A program made the translations under genes and the position numbers. Shown here one piece after another: positions 32,880 through 41,521 of a stretch of 64,000 nucleotides of DNA; position 1 is the first letter of the stretch, and every line of letters begins with the position of its first letter. The notes under the pieces were generated by a model, which worked only from the letters and a program-made list of their open reading frames with translations, did no database searches and was not told the DNA's origin. This DNA is from Bin87 sp965204905 (lineage in GTDB: Bacteria; Chloroflexota; Dehalococcoidia; Lucifugimonadales; UBA3495), in NCBI GenBank assembly GCA_965204905.1, contig OZ242042.1, positions 1,364,001 through 1,428,000 on the forward strand, in the 5' to 3' direction.

Positions 32880-33269
32880 TTACTTGGACAGCCAGTGGCG
32901 GAAGCGCTGCCAGGCTCCCTGGGGCGGTTCGTCAACGCGCCGCCCTCGCCAGTACGAGGGCTGCTGGGAACCCATGCGTCGGACAACCATCCAGACCACG
33001 GCTGCAACCATGATGCCGAGGCCGGCCAGAGACAGCCATTTCAGGACCGGCAACAGGAGTCCGATGACGGCCAGGACCGCGCCGGCGATGGCCAGCTTGA
33101 CCGGTGAGATCACGACCGGCGCCTTCTTGGGCCTGGGGGTAAATGGTGAAGGCTGGTCGTCCAACGGCGGAGTGGAATCAGCAGGGCGCGGCGGATTGGC
33201 CGTGTCCGTAGGTTCAGAATCCAATTCGCTGAGGAGTTGTTCGATTTCCTGTTCGTAACGTTCTTTCAT
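32880..33269 (-). CDS. Small two-helix membrane protein
   Basis: A 129-residue protein with a charged N-terminal helix (ERYEQEIEQLLSEL), a Pro-rich spacer, two hydrophobic segments from about residue 54 to 95 and a basic tail. Function unknown. It converges on the gamma-glutamyltransferase gene with two bases between stops, and a minus-strand TATAAT (33319-33324) lies 50 bases before its start. Confidence 0.7.
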   Translation of the reverse strand: MKERYEQEIEQLLSELDSEPTDTANPPRPADSTPPLDDQPSPFTPRPKKAPVVISPVKLAIAGAVLAVIGLLLPVLKWLSLAGLGIMVAAVVWMVVRRMGSQQPSYWRGRRVDEPPQGAWQRFRHWLSK

Positions 33270-33318
33270 CGTGGGACATCCGAACTACCGTGGGAGTGCT
33301 GGTACGTGTACATAGGGG

Positions 33319-33324
33319 ATTATA
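33319..33324 (-). promoter_or_regulatory. -10 box for the small membrane protein
   Basis: Minus-strand TATAAT 50 bases ahead of the ATG at 33269. The -35 is poor. Confidence 0.4.
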
Positions 33325-33404
33325 GCGGGCTTGATGCGCCAAAGTAAGCGTTTCGGCACATTGGATTGGCGCAGCGGATTTTCGGAGGGCCTGGGCTGCC
33401 ATTC

Positions 33405-33433
33405 TTGACGCACCGGGGCATTGGCAGTAGTAT
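33405..33433 (+). promoter_or_regulatory. Promoter of rpmH
   Basis: TTGACG (33405-33410), a 17-base spacer and TAGTAT (33428-33433), 27 bases before the rpmH ATG. Five of six bases fit the -35 consensus. Confidence 0.65.
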
Positions 33434-33459
33434 TGAACACCGTCGGAGTAACAGACAAT

Positions 33460-33597
33460 ATGCCGAAACGAACTTACCAACCAAAAAAGCGACGCCGCGC
33501 CCGTGTGCATGGCTTCCGCTCCCGTTCCCGCACTTCAGATGGACGCGCGGTGTTGCGCCGTCGCCGGTTCAAGGGCCGGCATCGGCTCTCCGTGTAG
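33460..33597 (+). CDS. rpmH: 50S ribosomal protein L34
   Basis: A 45-residue, very basic ribosomal protein. It shows MPKRTYQPKKRRRARVHGF at the start, then TSDGRAVLRRRRFKGRHRLSV at the end. It is too short for many gene finders, but its place before rnpA is the standard one. The promoter is at 33405. Confidence 0.97.
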   Translation: MPKRTYQPKKRRRARVHGFRSRSRTSDGRAVLRRRRFKGRHRLSV

Positions 33598-33641
33598 TTG
33601 GCCTGTTGCTCCTTACCACCCTGGCTGGTCGCCGATTATCG

Positions 33642-33986
33642 ATGCAAAGACATCATCGGCTAACCGCAAGCGCCCGCATCACGGATATTCATAGACAAGG
33701 GCGCAGCGTGGCCAACGGTTTCCTGGTTCTTCGCCTTTCTCCCAATGACCTGGGCCGTTCACGTTTTTGCTTCGTGGCTGGCAAGAGGGTTGGCAACGCC
33801 GTGGTCAGGAATCGCGTCAAACGCCGCTTGAGAGAAGTGGTGCGCAACTCCAATTTCCAACCCGGTTGGGATGCCATCATCATGGCGCGACGGGGAGCGG
33901 GCGATGCAACCTACGCCGAGCTGGAACGTGCGGTGCATAACCTGATGCGGCGGACGAGCCTCGCGGGACCGGAGTTGCGACGATGA
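33642..33986 (+). CDS. rnpA: Ribonuclease P protein component
   Basis: The protein part of RNase P, which matures tRNA 5' ends. It has 114 residues with the signature RNRVKRRLRE in the middle and a conserved FVAGKRVGNAV ahead of it. The ATG at 33642 gives a normal length; the frame is open from 33366 but only through rpmH. The gene overlaps yidD as ATGA. Confidence 0.96.
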   Translation: MQRHHRLTASARITDIHRQGRSVANGFLVLRLSPNDLGRSRFCFVAGKRVGNAVVRNRVKRRLREVVRNSNFQPGWDAIIMARRGAGDATYAELERAVHNLMRRTSLAGPELRR

Positions 33987-34192
33987 AAGTAGCGGCTATC
34001 GGTTTGATTAGGTTGTATCAACAGGCCATTTCCCCGTTCTTGCCGGCGATGTGCCGATTTCAGCCCACCTGCTCGCAATACGCCGCCGAGGCGGTGGAAC
34101 GCTACGGCGTAATGCACGGCTGCTGGTTAGGGCTGAAACGCCTACTCAGATGTCGGCCCATGGGCGGGCAGGGTTACGATCCAGTAGCCTGA
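33983..34192 (+). CDS. yidD: Membrane protein insertion efficiency factor YidD
   Basis: A 69-residue protein with the family cysteines in CRFQPTCSQYAAEAVERYG and the C-terminal LLRCRPMGGQGYDPV. It helps YidC-dependent insertion. ATG overlaps the rnpA stop. Confidence 0.95.
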   Translation: MKVAAIGLIRLYQQAISPFLPAMCRFQPTCSQYAAEAVERYGVMHGCWLGLKRLLRCRPMGGQGYDPVA

Positions 34193-34223
34193 CGTTTGCG
34201 GCCAAGTAGATCCATTGAATCAG

Positions 34224-35438
34224 ATGCTACGGTTTTCCCGGCCCTGCCTCCGCCCATGGCGCAAAACGCCATGGCGGGCGACGTTGTTGGCTGCATTCGC
34301 CGTCATGATCTTCGCTCTGGCGGGTTGCACGCCGAATCTTGGGGCTTCCACCAAGGGTTGGGGAGCGGTCGCCGTTGCGGAAGGCGTGGTGTACGCAACT
34401 ACGCTTAATGGCCAGGTGTACGCGCTGAATGACCTGGGGCCGGAAGGGGTCAGCACGCGGTGGGTTTCCACGGTGGGCAATGAGAATGGATTTGGCGGGG
34501 CCTACAATCCGCCGGCGGTGGGCAGGTACCTGTACGTCTCCGGCATCAATGGGGTTTTGTACGCCATAGAACAGCCGGCCGGAGGTGGCGCCGCCGCAAC
34601 CGCGTGGCGCCGACCGCAAATCGAATCGGAAGACATGGCTCCGCTGGTGGGCAGCCCGGCGTTGGACGAGGCCGGTGGAATCATCGCCGTGGGTTCGGAA
34701 GATAAGCGCCTGTACGCCTACAACGCTATTACCGGAGATGAGCTGTGGTCGCCCTTTCAGACCGAAGGCGAAATCTGGTCGGCGCCGGTGCTGAGGAACG
34801 GGGTGGCTTACTTCGGCTCGCAGGACGGCAACGTGTACGCCGTAGATTTGCGGACCGGCACGGAGAAGTGGAGATTCGAGACGGGCGCGGCCATCGTCGC
34901 CACCCCGCTGATTCACAAGAACCTGCTGATTGTCGGTTCCTTTGACCGCCAGTTATATGCCCTGGGGTTGGACGACGGGCAACCGCGCTGGCAGTTTGCT
35001 GCGGATAATTGGTGGTGGGCAACCCCGGCGGCGTCCGGGCGGGCGATATTCGCGCCGGCCATGGACGGCAAGGTGTACGCCCTGGATGAAAACGGAGCGC
35101 TGCTATGGGAGTACGACCTGGGCGATCCCATCGTATCCAGCCCGGTTTTACTGCAACGCGGGCTGGTAGTGGCGACGGTGGAAGGCAAATTGTCGGTGCT
35201 CCGGGCCACCGAGGCGTCGCACGGAGCGGGACAGGAAATCGCGTCCCTGACGGTCGGGAACGCTCAAATCAAATCTCCGCTGACCAGCCTGCCGGACCGC
35301 GTAGTAAATGGAATACCGATTCCAGCGGATTCGGTGTACATCGGTTCCGACGATGGGACGGTGCGCCGGGTTCAAGTGCTGTCCGGGATCAACATAATGT
35401 GGTGTTACGATACCGAGCAAAACATCAGGTGCAACTAG
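34224..35438 (+). CDS. PQQ-type beta-propeller lipoprotein, BamB-like
   Basis: A 404-residue protein with an N-terminal basic stretch, a hydrophobic segment and a lipobox (FALAGC), so it should be a membrane-attached lipoprotein. The rest is made of PQQ-like propeller blades, recognisable by repeated G-x-VYALD and LYA(Y/L) turns (VYAVDLRTG, LYALGLDDG, VYALDENG). The blades could scaffold proteins, as BamB does, but no partner is known. TTG at 34215 is an alternative start. It lies between yidD and yidC, which normally adjoin. Confidence 0.85.
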   Translation: MLRFSRPCLRPWRKTPWRATLLAAFAVMIFALAGCTPNLGASTKGWGAVAVAEGVVYATTLNGQVYALNDLGPEGVSTRWVSTVGNENGFGGAYNPPAVGRYLYVSGINGVLYAIEQPAGGGAAATAWRRPQIESEDMAPLVGSPALDEAGGIIAVGSEDKRLYAYNAITGDELWSPFQTEGEIWSAPVLRNGVAYFGSQDGNVYAVDLRTGTEKWRFETGAAIVATPLIHKNLLIVGSFDRQLYALGLDDGQPRWQFAADNWWWATPAASGRAIFAPAMDGKVYALDENGALLWEYDLGDPIVSSPVLLQRGLVVATVEGKLSVLRATEASHGAGQEIASLTVGNAQIKSPLTSLPDRVVNGIPIPADSVYIGSDDGTVRRVQVLSGINIMWCYDTEQNIRCN

Positions 35439-35479
35439 GCGCGGCGTTGTTGACAACGTAGCGATTCGAGTCAAAACCA

Positions 35480-36409
35480 GTGGAAATTTTTGCAATCTTC
35501 GGCGATCTCTGGAGAGAGATCATCATACGGCCCATGCTGAACACCCTTTTGGTGTTGTACGTGCTGTGCTTTGCGCAGATGGGCATTGCAATTATCGCTT
35601 TCACCGTTCTGGTGAGGGTGGTGACCATACCGCTGACGGTGCGCCAGCTGCGACAGATGCGGTCGATGACCGGATTGCAGCCCAAGGTACGGGAGATACA
35701 GGAGCGCTACGCCGGGGACAGGCAACGCGTATCTCAGGAAACGATGCGGCTGTATCGGGAGAGCGGCGTAAACCCAATCGGCTGCCTTGGCCCGCTGATC
35801 GTGCAGATGCCGATCCTCATTGGGCTGTTCCGGGTGCTGATACAAACGTTGTTCAACAATCCGGAAGATCTGGTGAATCTCTCGGACAAGCTGTACTCGT
35901 GGATCACGTTTGTGCCAATACACGCCGCGGTGCCGGTGAACAACGGGTTCCTGTGGATGGACCTGAGCCGGCCGGATCCGTCGCCCATCGTGATGCCGGT
36001 TCTAGTGGCGGTTACCACATGGGTGCAACAGAAAATGACGCAGATGCCGTCGCCGGACCCGCGTCAACAGTCAAGTCAAACGATGATGTTGTGGATGATG
36101 CCGATCTTCCTGGGGGCGTTCTCATTAGGTTGGCCCAGCGGGTTGCCGCTGTACTGGGTAGTCTCCAACCTCATCGGAATTGGAATCCAGTACTTTATTA
36201 CCGGTTGGGGGCCGTTGTTCCCATTGTTCCCGAGGCGCGGCGAAGAAGATTCGGAACCTGCGCCGGCGGCTGTCGCCCCCGACCCTCAGGAGAGTAGTAG
36301 TGATGGATCAGATAATACAAACCGGGAGAACCGTCGAAGAAGCCGAAGAGCAGGCGCTCGCAGCTCTCGACGCAGACCGCAGCGAGGTAGAGGTCGAAAT
36401 ACTAAATAG
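35480..36409 (+). CDS. yidC: Membrane protein insertase YidC
   Basis: An Oxa1/YidC insertase of 309 residues with about five hydrophobic segments. The Arg of the substrate groove lies in IPLTVRQLR near residue 55, the coiled cytosolic hairpin QPKVREIQERY follows, then GCLGPLIVQMPILIGLFRVL. The C-terminal tail from about residue 250 is very rich in Arg and should bind ribosomes. Its last 107 bases overlap jag in another frame. GTG is the start. Confidence 0.93.
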   Translation: MEIFAIFGDLWREIIIRPMLNTLLVLYVLCFAQMGIAIIAFTVLVRVVTIPLTVRQLRQMRSMTGLQPKVREIQERYAGDRQRVSQETMRLYRESGVNPIGCLGPLIVQMPILIGLFRVLIQTLFNNPEDLVNLSDKLYSWITFVPIHAAVPVNNGFLWMDLSRPDPSPIVMPVLVAVTTWVQQKMTQMPSPDPRQQSSQTMMLWMMPIFLGAFSLGWPSGLPLYWVVSNLIGIGIQYFITGWGPLFPLFPRRGEEDSEPAPAAVAPDPQESSSDGSDNTNRENRRRSRRAGARSSRRRPQRGRGRNTK

Positions 36410-37058
36410 GGGTCGCCAGGGCTTCTTGGGTATCGGCGGCGAGTTGGCCGAAGTGCGGGTGACACGCCGTTCCGGGTCGGGCGCAGAGGAAGAGATTCCA
36501 GCGGCGCCGGACGACGGTGACCATGACGACCATGACGATAGCGCTCCCGAAAGCGTAGAGTCTCCGCCGGCCGCCGTGGCCGAGGCGGATACGCCGGCGG
36601 AAGCAGCAATTCAAGCCGTTCAACGCATCCTGGAAACCGTCGGGGCGGATGTGGACGTTTCACTGCGGTCGGCCCACGACGAGTTTACCGGCGGGCCGGT
36701 GATCGACATCAACGGGCCGGATTCCGGCCTGCTGATCGGGCGCCGAGGCAATACTCTCCAGTCGTTGCAGTTCATCGTGCAGAGCATCGTTCGTCAGCGG
36801 TTCGATGATGAGGAGAATATCAGGGTAGCCCTGGACGTTGAGCAGTACCGTCAGCGGCGCGAGGATTCGTTGCGGGAAATGGCGGATCGCGTCGCCAACC
36901 GGGTATCGCAAACCGGGCGCAGCATCACGCTGGAGCCCATGCCCCCCTCCGATCGCCGGGTGATCCATCTTTTCCTGGACTCCAGAGAGGGGATAAGAAC
37001 CGAGAGCGTGGGATACGGCGAGAGCCGGAAAGTCCAGATTATCCCGGATCGGGATTAG
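36303..37058 (+). CDS. jag: RNA-binding protein Jag/KhpB
   Basis: A 251-residue protein with an N-terminal Jag domain (TVEEAEEQALAAL, RQGFLGIGGELAEVRV), an acidic linker, a KH domain around residues 105-180 (GPDSGLLIGRRGNTLQ) and an R3H-like end (HLFLDSREGIRTESVGYGE). It binds RNA and acts in cell-envelope control in other bacteria. The ATG at 36303 is required to keep the whole Jag domain, so the overlap with yidC is real in coding terms. Confidence 0.93.
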   Translation: MDQIIQTGRTVEEAEEQALAALDADRSEVEVEILNRGRQGFLGIGGELAEVRVTRRSGSGAEEEIPAAPDDGDHDDHDDSAPESVESPPAAVAEADTPAEAAIQAVQRILETVGADVDVSLRSAHDEFTGGPVIDINGPDSGLLIGRRGNTLQSLQFIVQSIVRQRFDDEENIRVALDVEQYRQRREDSLREMADRVANRVSQTGRSITLEPMPPSDRRVIHLFLDSREGIRTESVGYGESRKVQIIPDRD

Positions 37059-37083
37059 CCACCTATGCCGTCCCCCCGCGGCG

Positions 37084-37112
37084 TTGACCCGGAACCGTCC
37101 GCCCAATAGAAT
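37084..37112 (+). promoter_or_regulatory. Promoter of purF
   Basis: TTGACC (37084-37089), a 17-base spacer and TAGAAT (37107-37112). The purF ATG is only six bases after the -10, so the transcript is probably leaderless. Confidence 0.7.
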
Positions 37113-37118
37113 GCAGGT

Positions 37119-38582
37119 ATGAATCTGCCGCCATACGGTCAATGGGATCGCGTCCCTTTCGACCACCCGCGCGAGGAGTGCGGGGTAGTCGGCATACACA
37201 GCCCCGGCAGCCATAGCGCGACGCTGGTCGCTATTGGGCTTTTTGCTCTACAGCACCGGGGACAGGAATCGGCCGGTGTTGCAGCGTCGGATCAAGGCGT
37301 CATCCGGGTGCATTCCGGGATGGGCCTGGTGTCTGAGGCTTTCCGCGATGGCGATCTGGACGAGATCACAGGCGAAACCGCCATTGGGCATACCCGCTAT
37401 TCCACCACCGGCGCCAGCGATGCGTGCAACGCTCAACCCCTGGTCGTGGATGGCGCCAACGGACGGCTGGCCGTAGCCCACAACGGCAACATTGTCAATT
37501 CCGTGCAGTTGCGGGATCAGTTGAAAGAACGGCTGGGTTGCCCGTTTGAGACCACCACCGATAGCGAAGTGATTGCCTATCTACTGGCGAACGCTCCCGG
37601 GGAGACGTGGCCGGAGCGATTGTTTTACGGTATGCGAATCATGCAGGGGGCGTTTTCGTTGGCGTTGTTGACCCCGAACGCGCTGATCGCGGCCCGCGAT
37701 CCGTTGGGCATTCGCCCGCTCTGCCTGGGCCGGCTGCCGTCGGATAACGGGAACCATTGGGTGTTTGCCTCCGAAACCTGCGCCCTGGACCATATGCAGG
37801 CGGAATTTGTTCGCGAACTGGAGCCGGGAGAGGTGGTCGTCATTACTGACAACGGCATTCACTCCGAGGTGTACCAGGGGGAAAAGCAGCGCGAGCGGGC
37901 GCTGTGTGTGTTCGAGTGGATCTATTTCGCGCGGCCGGACAGCATGATGGACGACCGGTTGATGCACACCGTTCGGGAGGAGATGGGCGCGGAGCTTGCC
38001 CGGCAGTATCCCGTGGACGCTGACCTGGTGATCGGAATACCGGATTCTTCAACTTCGGCGGCAGTGGGGTTCGCCAAGGAGTCAGGCATCCCCTTCGCCA
38101 ACGGACTGGTGCGAAACCGGTACGTTGGGCGGACGTTCATCGAGCCGGAGCAGCAGCGCCGGGATCGCGGAGTGCGGCAGAAGTTCAACCCTATGCCGGC
38201 CCTATTGCGGGGCAAACGGCTGGTGGTAGTGGATGACAGCATTGTGCGCGGCACCACGACCCCTCATGTGGTGGACTTGCTCAAGAAGGCCGGCGCAACC
38301 GAGATTCATTTGCGCGTTTGCGCTCCGCCAATCAAGCATCCTTGCTATCTTGGGGTTGACATGGCCACCCGGCAGGAATTGATTGCCGCCAACAAGTCCA
38401 TTGACCAGATTCGAGAGCTCACCGGCGCGGATACGCTTGGCTACCTGAGCGTGGAAGGGTTGATGTCGGTGGCCAGGCAAGGGAAACCACAGGCCGGTTT
38501 CTGTGACGCATGTTTCACCGGAAACTATCCGGTGCCCGTGCAGTTGGATTTCTCCAAGATGGCTTTGGAGCGTAGTGCCTAG
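37119..38582 (+). CDS. purF: Amidophosphoribosyltransferase
   Basis: The first step of purine synthesis: PRPP plus glutamine gives phosphoribosylamine. The 487-residue protein has a short propeptide (about 20 residues) before the glutamine-amidotransferase Cys in EECGVVGI, FALQHRGQESAG, and the PRPP loop VVVDDSIVRGTTT near residue 370. The cysteines of an iron-sulfur site may be those near the C-terminus (CYLGVDM, FCDACF). The start sits on the promoter with no ribosome-binding site. Confidence 0.96.
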   Translation: MNLPPYGQWDRVPFDHPREECGVVGIHSPGSHSATLVAIGLFALQHRGQESAGVAASDQGVIRVHSGMGLVSEAFRDGDLDEITGETAIGHTRYSTTGASDACNAQPLVVDGANGRLAVAHNGNIVNSVQLRDQLKERLGCPFETTTDSEVIAYLLANAPGETWPERLFYGMRIMQGAFSLALLTPNALIAARDPLGIRPLCLGRLPSDNGNHWVFASETCALDHMQAEFVRELEPGEVVVITDNGIHSEVYQGEKQRERALCVFEWIYFARPDSMMDDRLMHTVREEMGAELARQYPVDADLVIGIPDSSTSAAVGFAKESGIPFANGLVRNRYVGRTFIEPEQQRRDRGVRQKFNPMPALLRGKRLVVVDDSIVRGTTTPHVVDLLKKAGATEIHLRVCAPPIKHPCYLGVDMATRQELIAANKSIDQIRELTGADTLGYLSVEGLMSVARQGKPQAGFCDACFTGNYPVPVQLDFSKMALERSA

Positions 38583-38606
38583 TGAGCGCAACGCAGTGAG
38601 GTTGGG

Positions 38607-39632
38607 TTGAGTACCTCGGAAGTTGGCACGTATGAGGCCGCCGGCGTGTCGCTGGACGCAATGGACGGGTTGAAAGACCGTATCAAGGGGTTCGCGGCGT
38701 TGACGCACGGGCCGGAGGTTCTCGACGGCGGCGGGGGCTTTGCCGGACTGTTCGCCATGGGCAAGTACGCTGACCCGGTTCTGGTAGCCAGCGCGGACGG
38801 AGTGGGCACGAAGCTGAAGGTGGCAGCCCAGTTGGGTCATTTTGAAGGCGTCGGGCAGGATTTGGTCACGCTCAACGTGAACGATATCCTGACCAAGGGC
38901 GCGCGGCCTCTCTTCTTCCTCGACTACGTCTCGTTCAGCGTGTTTGACGAACACCGGCTGGAGATGCTGATGCGGGGGATTGTTTGGGGATGCCGCGAGG
39001 CCGGATGTGCCCTGATCGGCGGGGAAACGGCGCAATTGCCCGGGGTGTACGGCGCCAGCGATTTCGACCTTGCCGGGTTTGTAGTGGGGGTCGCCGAACG
39101 CGATAATCTTCTGGACCCCAACGAAGTGATGCCGGGGGATCGGTTGATCGGGATACCGTCAAGCGGGGTGCATACCAACGGGTTTTCGCTGGTGCGGCAG
39201 GTTTTCGGCCTTGATGAAGACCCCTCGGCGTTGTTCCGACCCTGTCCGGGATTGGAAAGGAACCTGGGCGACGAGTTGATGGTGCGCCATCGCGGTTATT
39301 ATCCGATGCTGGCGCCGCATCTGGGTTCCATAAAGGCGTTGAGCCACATTACCGGGGGCGGGTTGCCGGGTAAGATGCCGGCGTCGTTGCCGACCGGGGT
39401 GTGCGCGGAATTTCGACTCGGTTCCTGGGCCGTTCCTCCCATCTTCGGGGCCATTCAGAAGTCCGGCAACGTGGGCGACGAAGAGATGTTTCGGGTATTC
39501 AACATGGGCCTGGGCATGGTAGCCGTCTGTGATGAGGCCGGCGCGGATGTCCTCACCGCTGCGGTGGATGACGCCGTGGACGTGGGCCGAATAGTGGAGC
39601 AACATGGGCACGAAAGGGTAGTATTTCGGTAA
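38607..39632 (+). CDS. purM: Phosphoribosylformylglycinamidine cyclo-ligase
   Basis: This enzyme makes aminoimidazole ribonucleotide from FGAM with ATP. It has 341 residues and motifs SADGVGTKLKVA, LNVNDILTKGARPLFFLDY, GGETAQLPG and HITGGGLPGKMP. TTG at 38607 is used as start, with GAGG eight bases upstream. It follows purF by 24 bases. Confidence 0.95.
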   Translation: MSTSEVGTYEAAGVSLDAMDGLKDRIKGFAALTHGPEVLDGGGGFAGLFAMGKYADPVLVASADGVGTKLKVAAQLGHFEGVGQDLVTLNVNDILTKGARPLFFLDYVSFSVFDEHRLEMLMRGIVWGCREAGCALIGGETAQLPGVYGASDFDLAGFVVGVAERDNLLDPNEVMPGDRLIGIPSSGVHTNGFSLVRQVFGLDEDPSALFRPCPGLERNLGDELMVRHRGYYPMLAPHLGSIKALSHITGGGLPGKMPASLPTGVCAEFRLGSWAVPPIFGAIQKSGNVGDEEMFRVFNMGLGMVAVCDEAGADVLTAAVDDAVDVGRIVEQHGHERVVFR

Positions 39633-39660
39633 GGATCACGCGACGCCAGGGAGGTGAAAC

Positions 39661-39900
39661 ATGGGTATGACGAGCTGGTTCCGACGCAACAGGACACGGG
39701 AAGAAAACGAAGCGATGCACGGCCTGCACAGTCCTTGGTGGGCGTGGGGGCCGTTGGGCTTGGTTTGGTTCGGGAGCCACAGCAGCAGTCACAACGTTGA
39801 CGCCGGGCATCTGAATCATACGGGGGACGTTGGTCATCACAATCACGATCCGGGCGCGGGGTTTGGCGGCTTTGACGGTGGCGGGGGCGGCGGCTTCTGA
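39661..39900 (+). CDS. Gly/His-rich small protein between purM and purH
   Basis: A 79-residue protein with a basic start (RRNRTREEN), a Trp-rich short middle (SPWWAWGPLGLVWFG), a run of histidines (SHSSSHN, GHLNHTGDVGHHNHD) and a Gly-rich end. GGGAGGTGAAAC before the ATG is a very good ribosome-binding site, so it is probably expressed. The His cluster suggests metal binding; I do not know the family. Confidence 0.65.
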   Translation: MGMTSWFRRNRTREENEAMHGLHSPWWAWGPLGLVWFGSHSSSHNVDAGHLNHTGDVGHHNHDPGAGFGGFDGGGGGGF

Positions 39901-39932
39901 TCGCGCAATACCTAAAGGAGACGACCGGAAAT

Positions 39933-41471
39933 TTGAAAGCCTTACTCAGCGTATTCGACAAAACTGGAATCGAAGACCTCGGCCGGCGCCTGTCGGGAGC
40001 CGGCTACGAGCTAATCAGCACGGGGGGAACACACCGCAGCCTGTGCGACGCAGGTGTGGCGGTGCGCCAGGTTTCCGATGTAACGGGATCGCCGGAGATT
40101 CTGGAAGGGCGAGTGAAGACCTTGCATCCGGTGATTCACGGCGGGCTGCTGGCGCGCCGGGACTCGCCTCACCACATGGCGGAGTTGGACCGGCACGGGA
40201 TCGACGCGATTGACGTGGTGGTGGTGAACCTGTACCACTTTGTTGAGACGGTGAGCAAGGCTGATGTTACCCTGGACGATGCGCTGGAGAACATCGACAT
40301 CGGTGGGCCGACGATGCTGCGGGCGGCGGCCAAGAATTTCCCGTCAGTCGCAGTGGTGGTTGATCCGTCGGATTACGGATGGGTCACGGAAGCGCTGGCC
40401 GGGGATGGGTTGAACCTGCAACAGCGGCGCACTCTGGCGACCAAAGCGTTCCAGCACGTTGCGGTGTACGACGCGGCGGTTGCTGAATACTTGGCGTCAG
40501 ATACAGCGTCGGAAGATGAAATGCCGGAGCAGGTCACCATTGGGTTGACGCGGGTGTCATCGTTGCGCTACGGAGAGAATCCACACCAACGGGGGGCATT
40601 GTATGTTCCGGCGGCCGGTGGAGCCGGAGGATTGGCCCGCGCCGAACAGTTGCACGGGCGCGAGTTGTCGTTCAACAACCTGATGGACGCCGATGCGGCC
40701 TGGCGAACGGTCAGCGACTATGACGAGCCGGCGGCGTGCGTAATCAAGCACGCGAATCCCTGCGGCCTCGCGTCTCGGGATGACCTGGCGGAAGCGTACC
40801 GACTGGCCTACGAGGGCGATCCGGTGTCGGCATTTGGCGGCATCGTTGGGTTCAATCGGACGGTAACGGCGGACGCGGCGGACGCCATGGGCCCGGTATT
40901 TTACGAGGTCGTGGTCGCGCCTGGATACGATGGAGACGCGCTGGAAATTCTGCAACGCAAAAGAAACCTGCGGATTCTGTCGGTCGATGCCACCGTTCCA
41001 TCAGGAGGAGCGACGGATTACGACGTGCGGCCACTGAGCGGCGGGATGCTGGTGCAGACGCCGGACACGATTGACGAAGACCCACAGAGTTGGACCACCG
41101 CCACCGAGCGGGCGCCCAGCGAGTTGGAATTGGCCGACTTGGCGTTCGCGTGGAAAGCGGTCAAACACATCAAGTCCAACGCCATCGCGTTTGTGAAGGA
41201 CCGCACGCTGGTGGGTATGGGCGCCGGGCAGCCGAACCGCGTGGTCAGTGTGCATCTGTCGCAGCGTGCGGCCGGCGAGAAAGCAGTCGGTTGCGTGCTG
41301 GCGTCGGACGCATTCTTCCCGTTCCCGGACAACATCGAACTGGCGGCGGAAGCAGGGATTACCGCGATTGTGCAGCCGGGCGGATCGATACGGGATGACG
41401 AGGTGATAGAGGCCGCCAACAAAGCGGGGATAGCGATGGTGTTCACCGGCGTCCGCCATTTTCGCCACTGA
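39933..41471 (+). CDS. purH: Bifunctional AICAR formyltransferase/IMP cyclohydrolase
   Basis: The final two steps of IMP synthesis. The 512-residue protein has the MGS-like cyclohydrolase domain at residues 1-150 (LLSVFDKTGIEDL, TGGTHRSL, RVKTLHP) and the formyltransferase domain after it (RYGENPHQRGALY, VIKHANPCG, FVKDRTLVGMGAGQPNRV). The start is TTG at 39933 after AAAGGAG. Confidence 0.96.
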   Translation: MKALLSVFDKTGIEDLGRRLSGAGYELISTGGTHRSLCDAGVAVRQVSDVTGSPEILEGRVKTLHPVIHGGLLARRDSPHHMAELDRHGIDAIDVVVVNLYHFVETVSKADVTLDDALENIDIGGPTMLRAAAKNFPSVAVVVDPSDYGWVTEALAGDGLNLQQRRTLATKAFQHVAVYDAAVAEYLASDTASEDEMPEQVTIGLTRVSSLRYGENPHQRGALYVPAAGGAGGLARAEQLHGRELSFNNLMDADAAWRTVSDYDEPAACVIKHANPCGLASRDDLAEAYRLAYEGDPVSAFGGIVGFNRTVTADAADAMGPVFYEVVVAPGYDGDALEILQRKRNLRILSVDATVPSGGATDYDVRPLSGGMLVQTPDTIDEDPQSWTTATERAPSELELADLAFAWKAVKHIKSNAIAFVKDRTLVGMGAGQPNRVVSVHLSQRAAGEKAVGCVLASDAFFPFPDNIELAAEAGITAIVQPGGSIRDDEVIEAANKAGIAMVFTGVRHFRH

Positions 41472-41510
41472 CTCCCTCTCCCTTGATGGGAGAGGGTTGG
41501 GGTGAGGGCG
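41472..41510. repeat. GEG family repeat, copy D
   Basis: CTCCCTCTCCCTTGATGGGA followed by GAGGGTTGGGGTGAGGG; it lies at the purH stop and ends shortly before the next gene, whose open frame runs back into it as GEGWGEG. Confidence 0.8.
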
Positions 41511-41521
41511 GCTTTCGCTAT

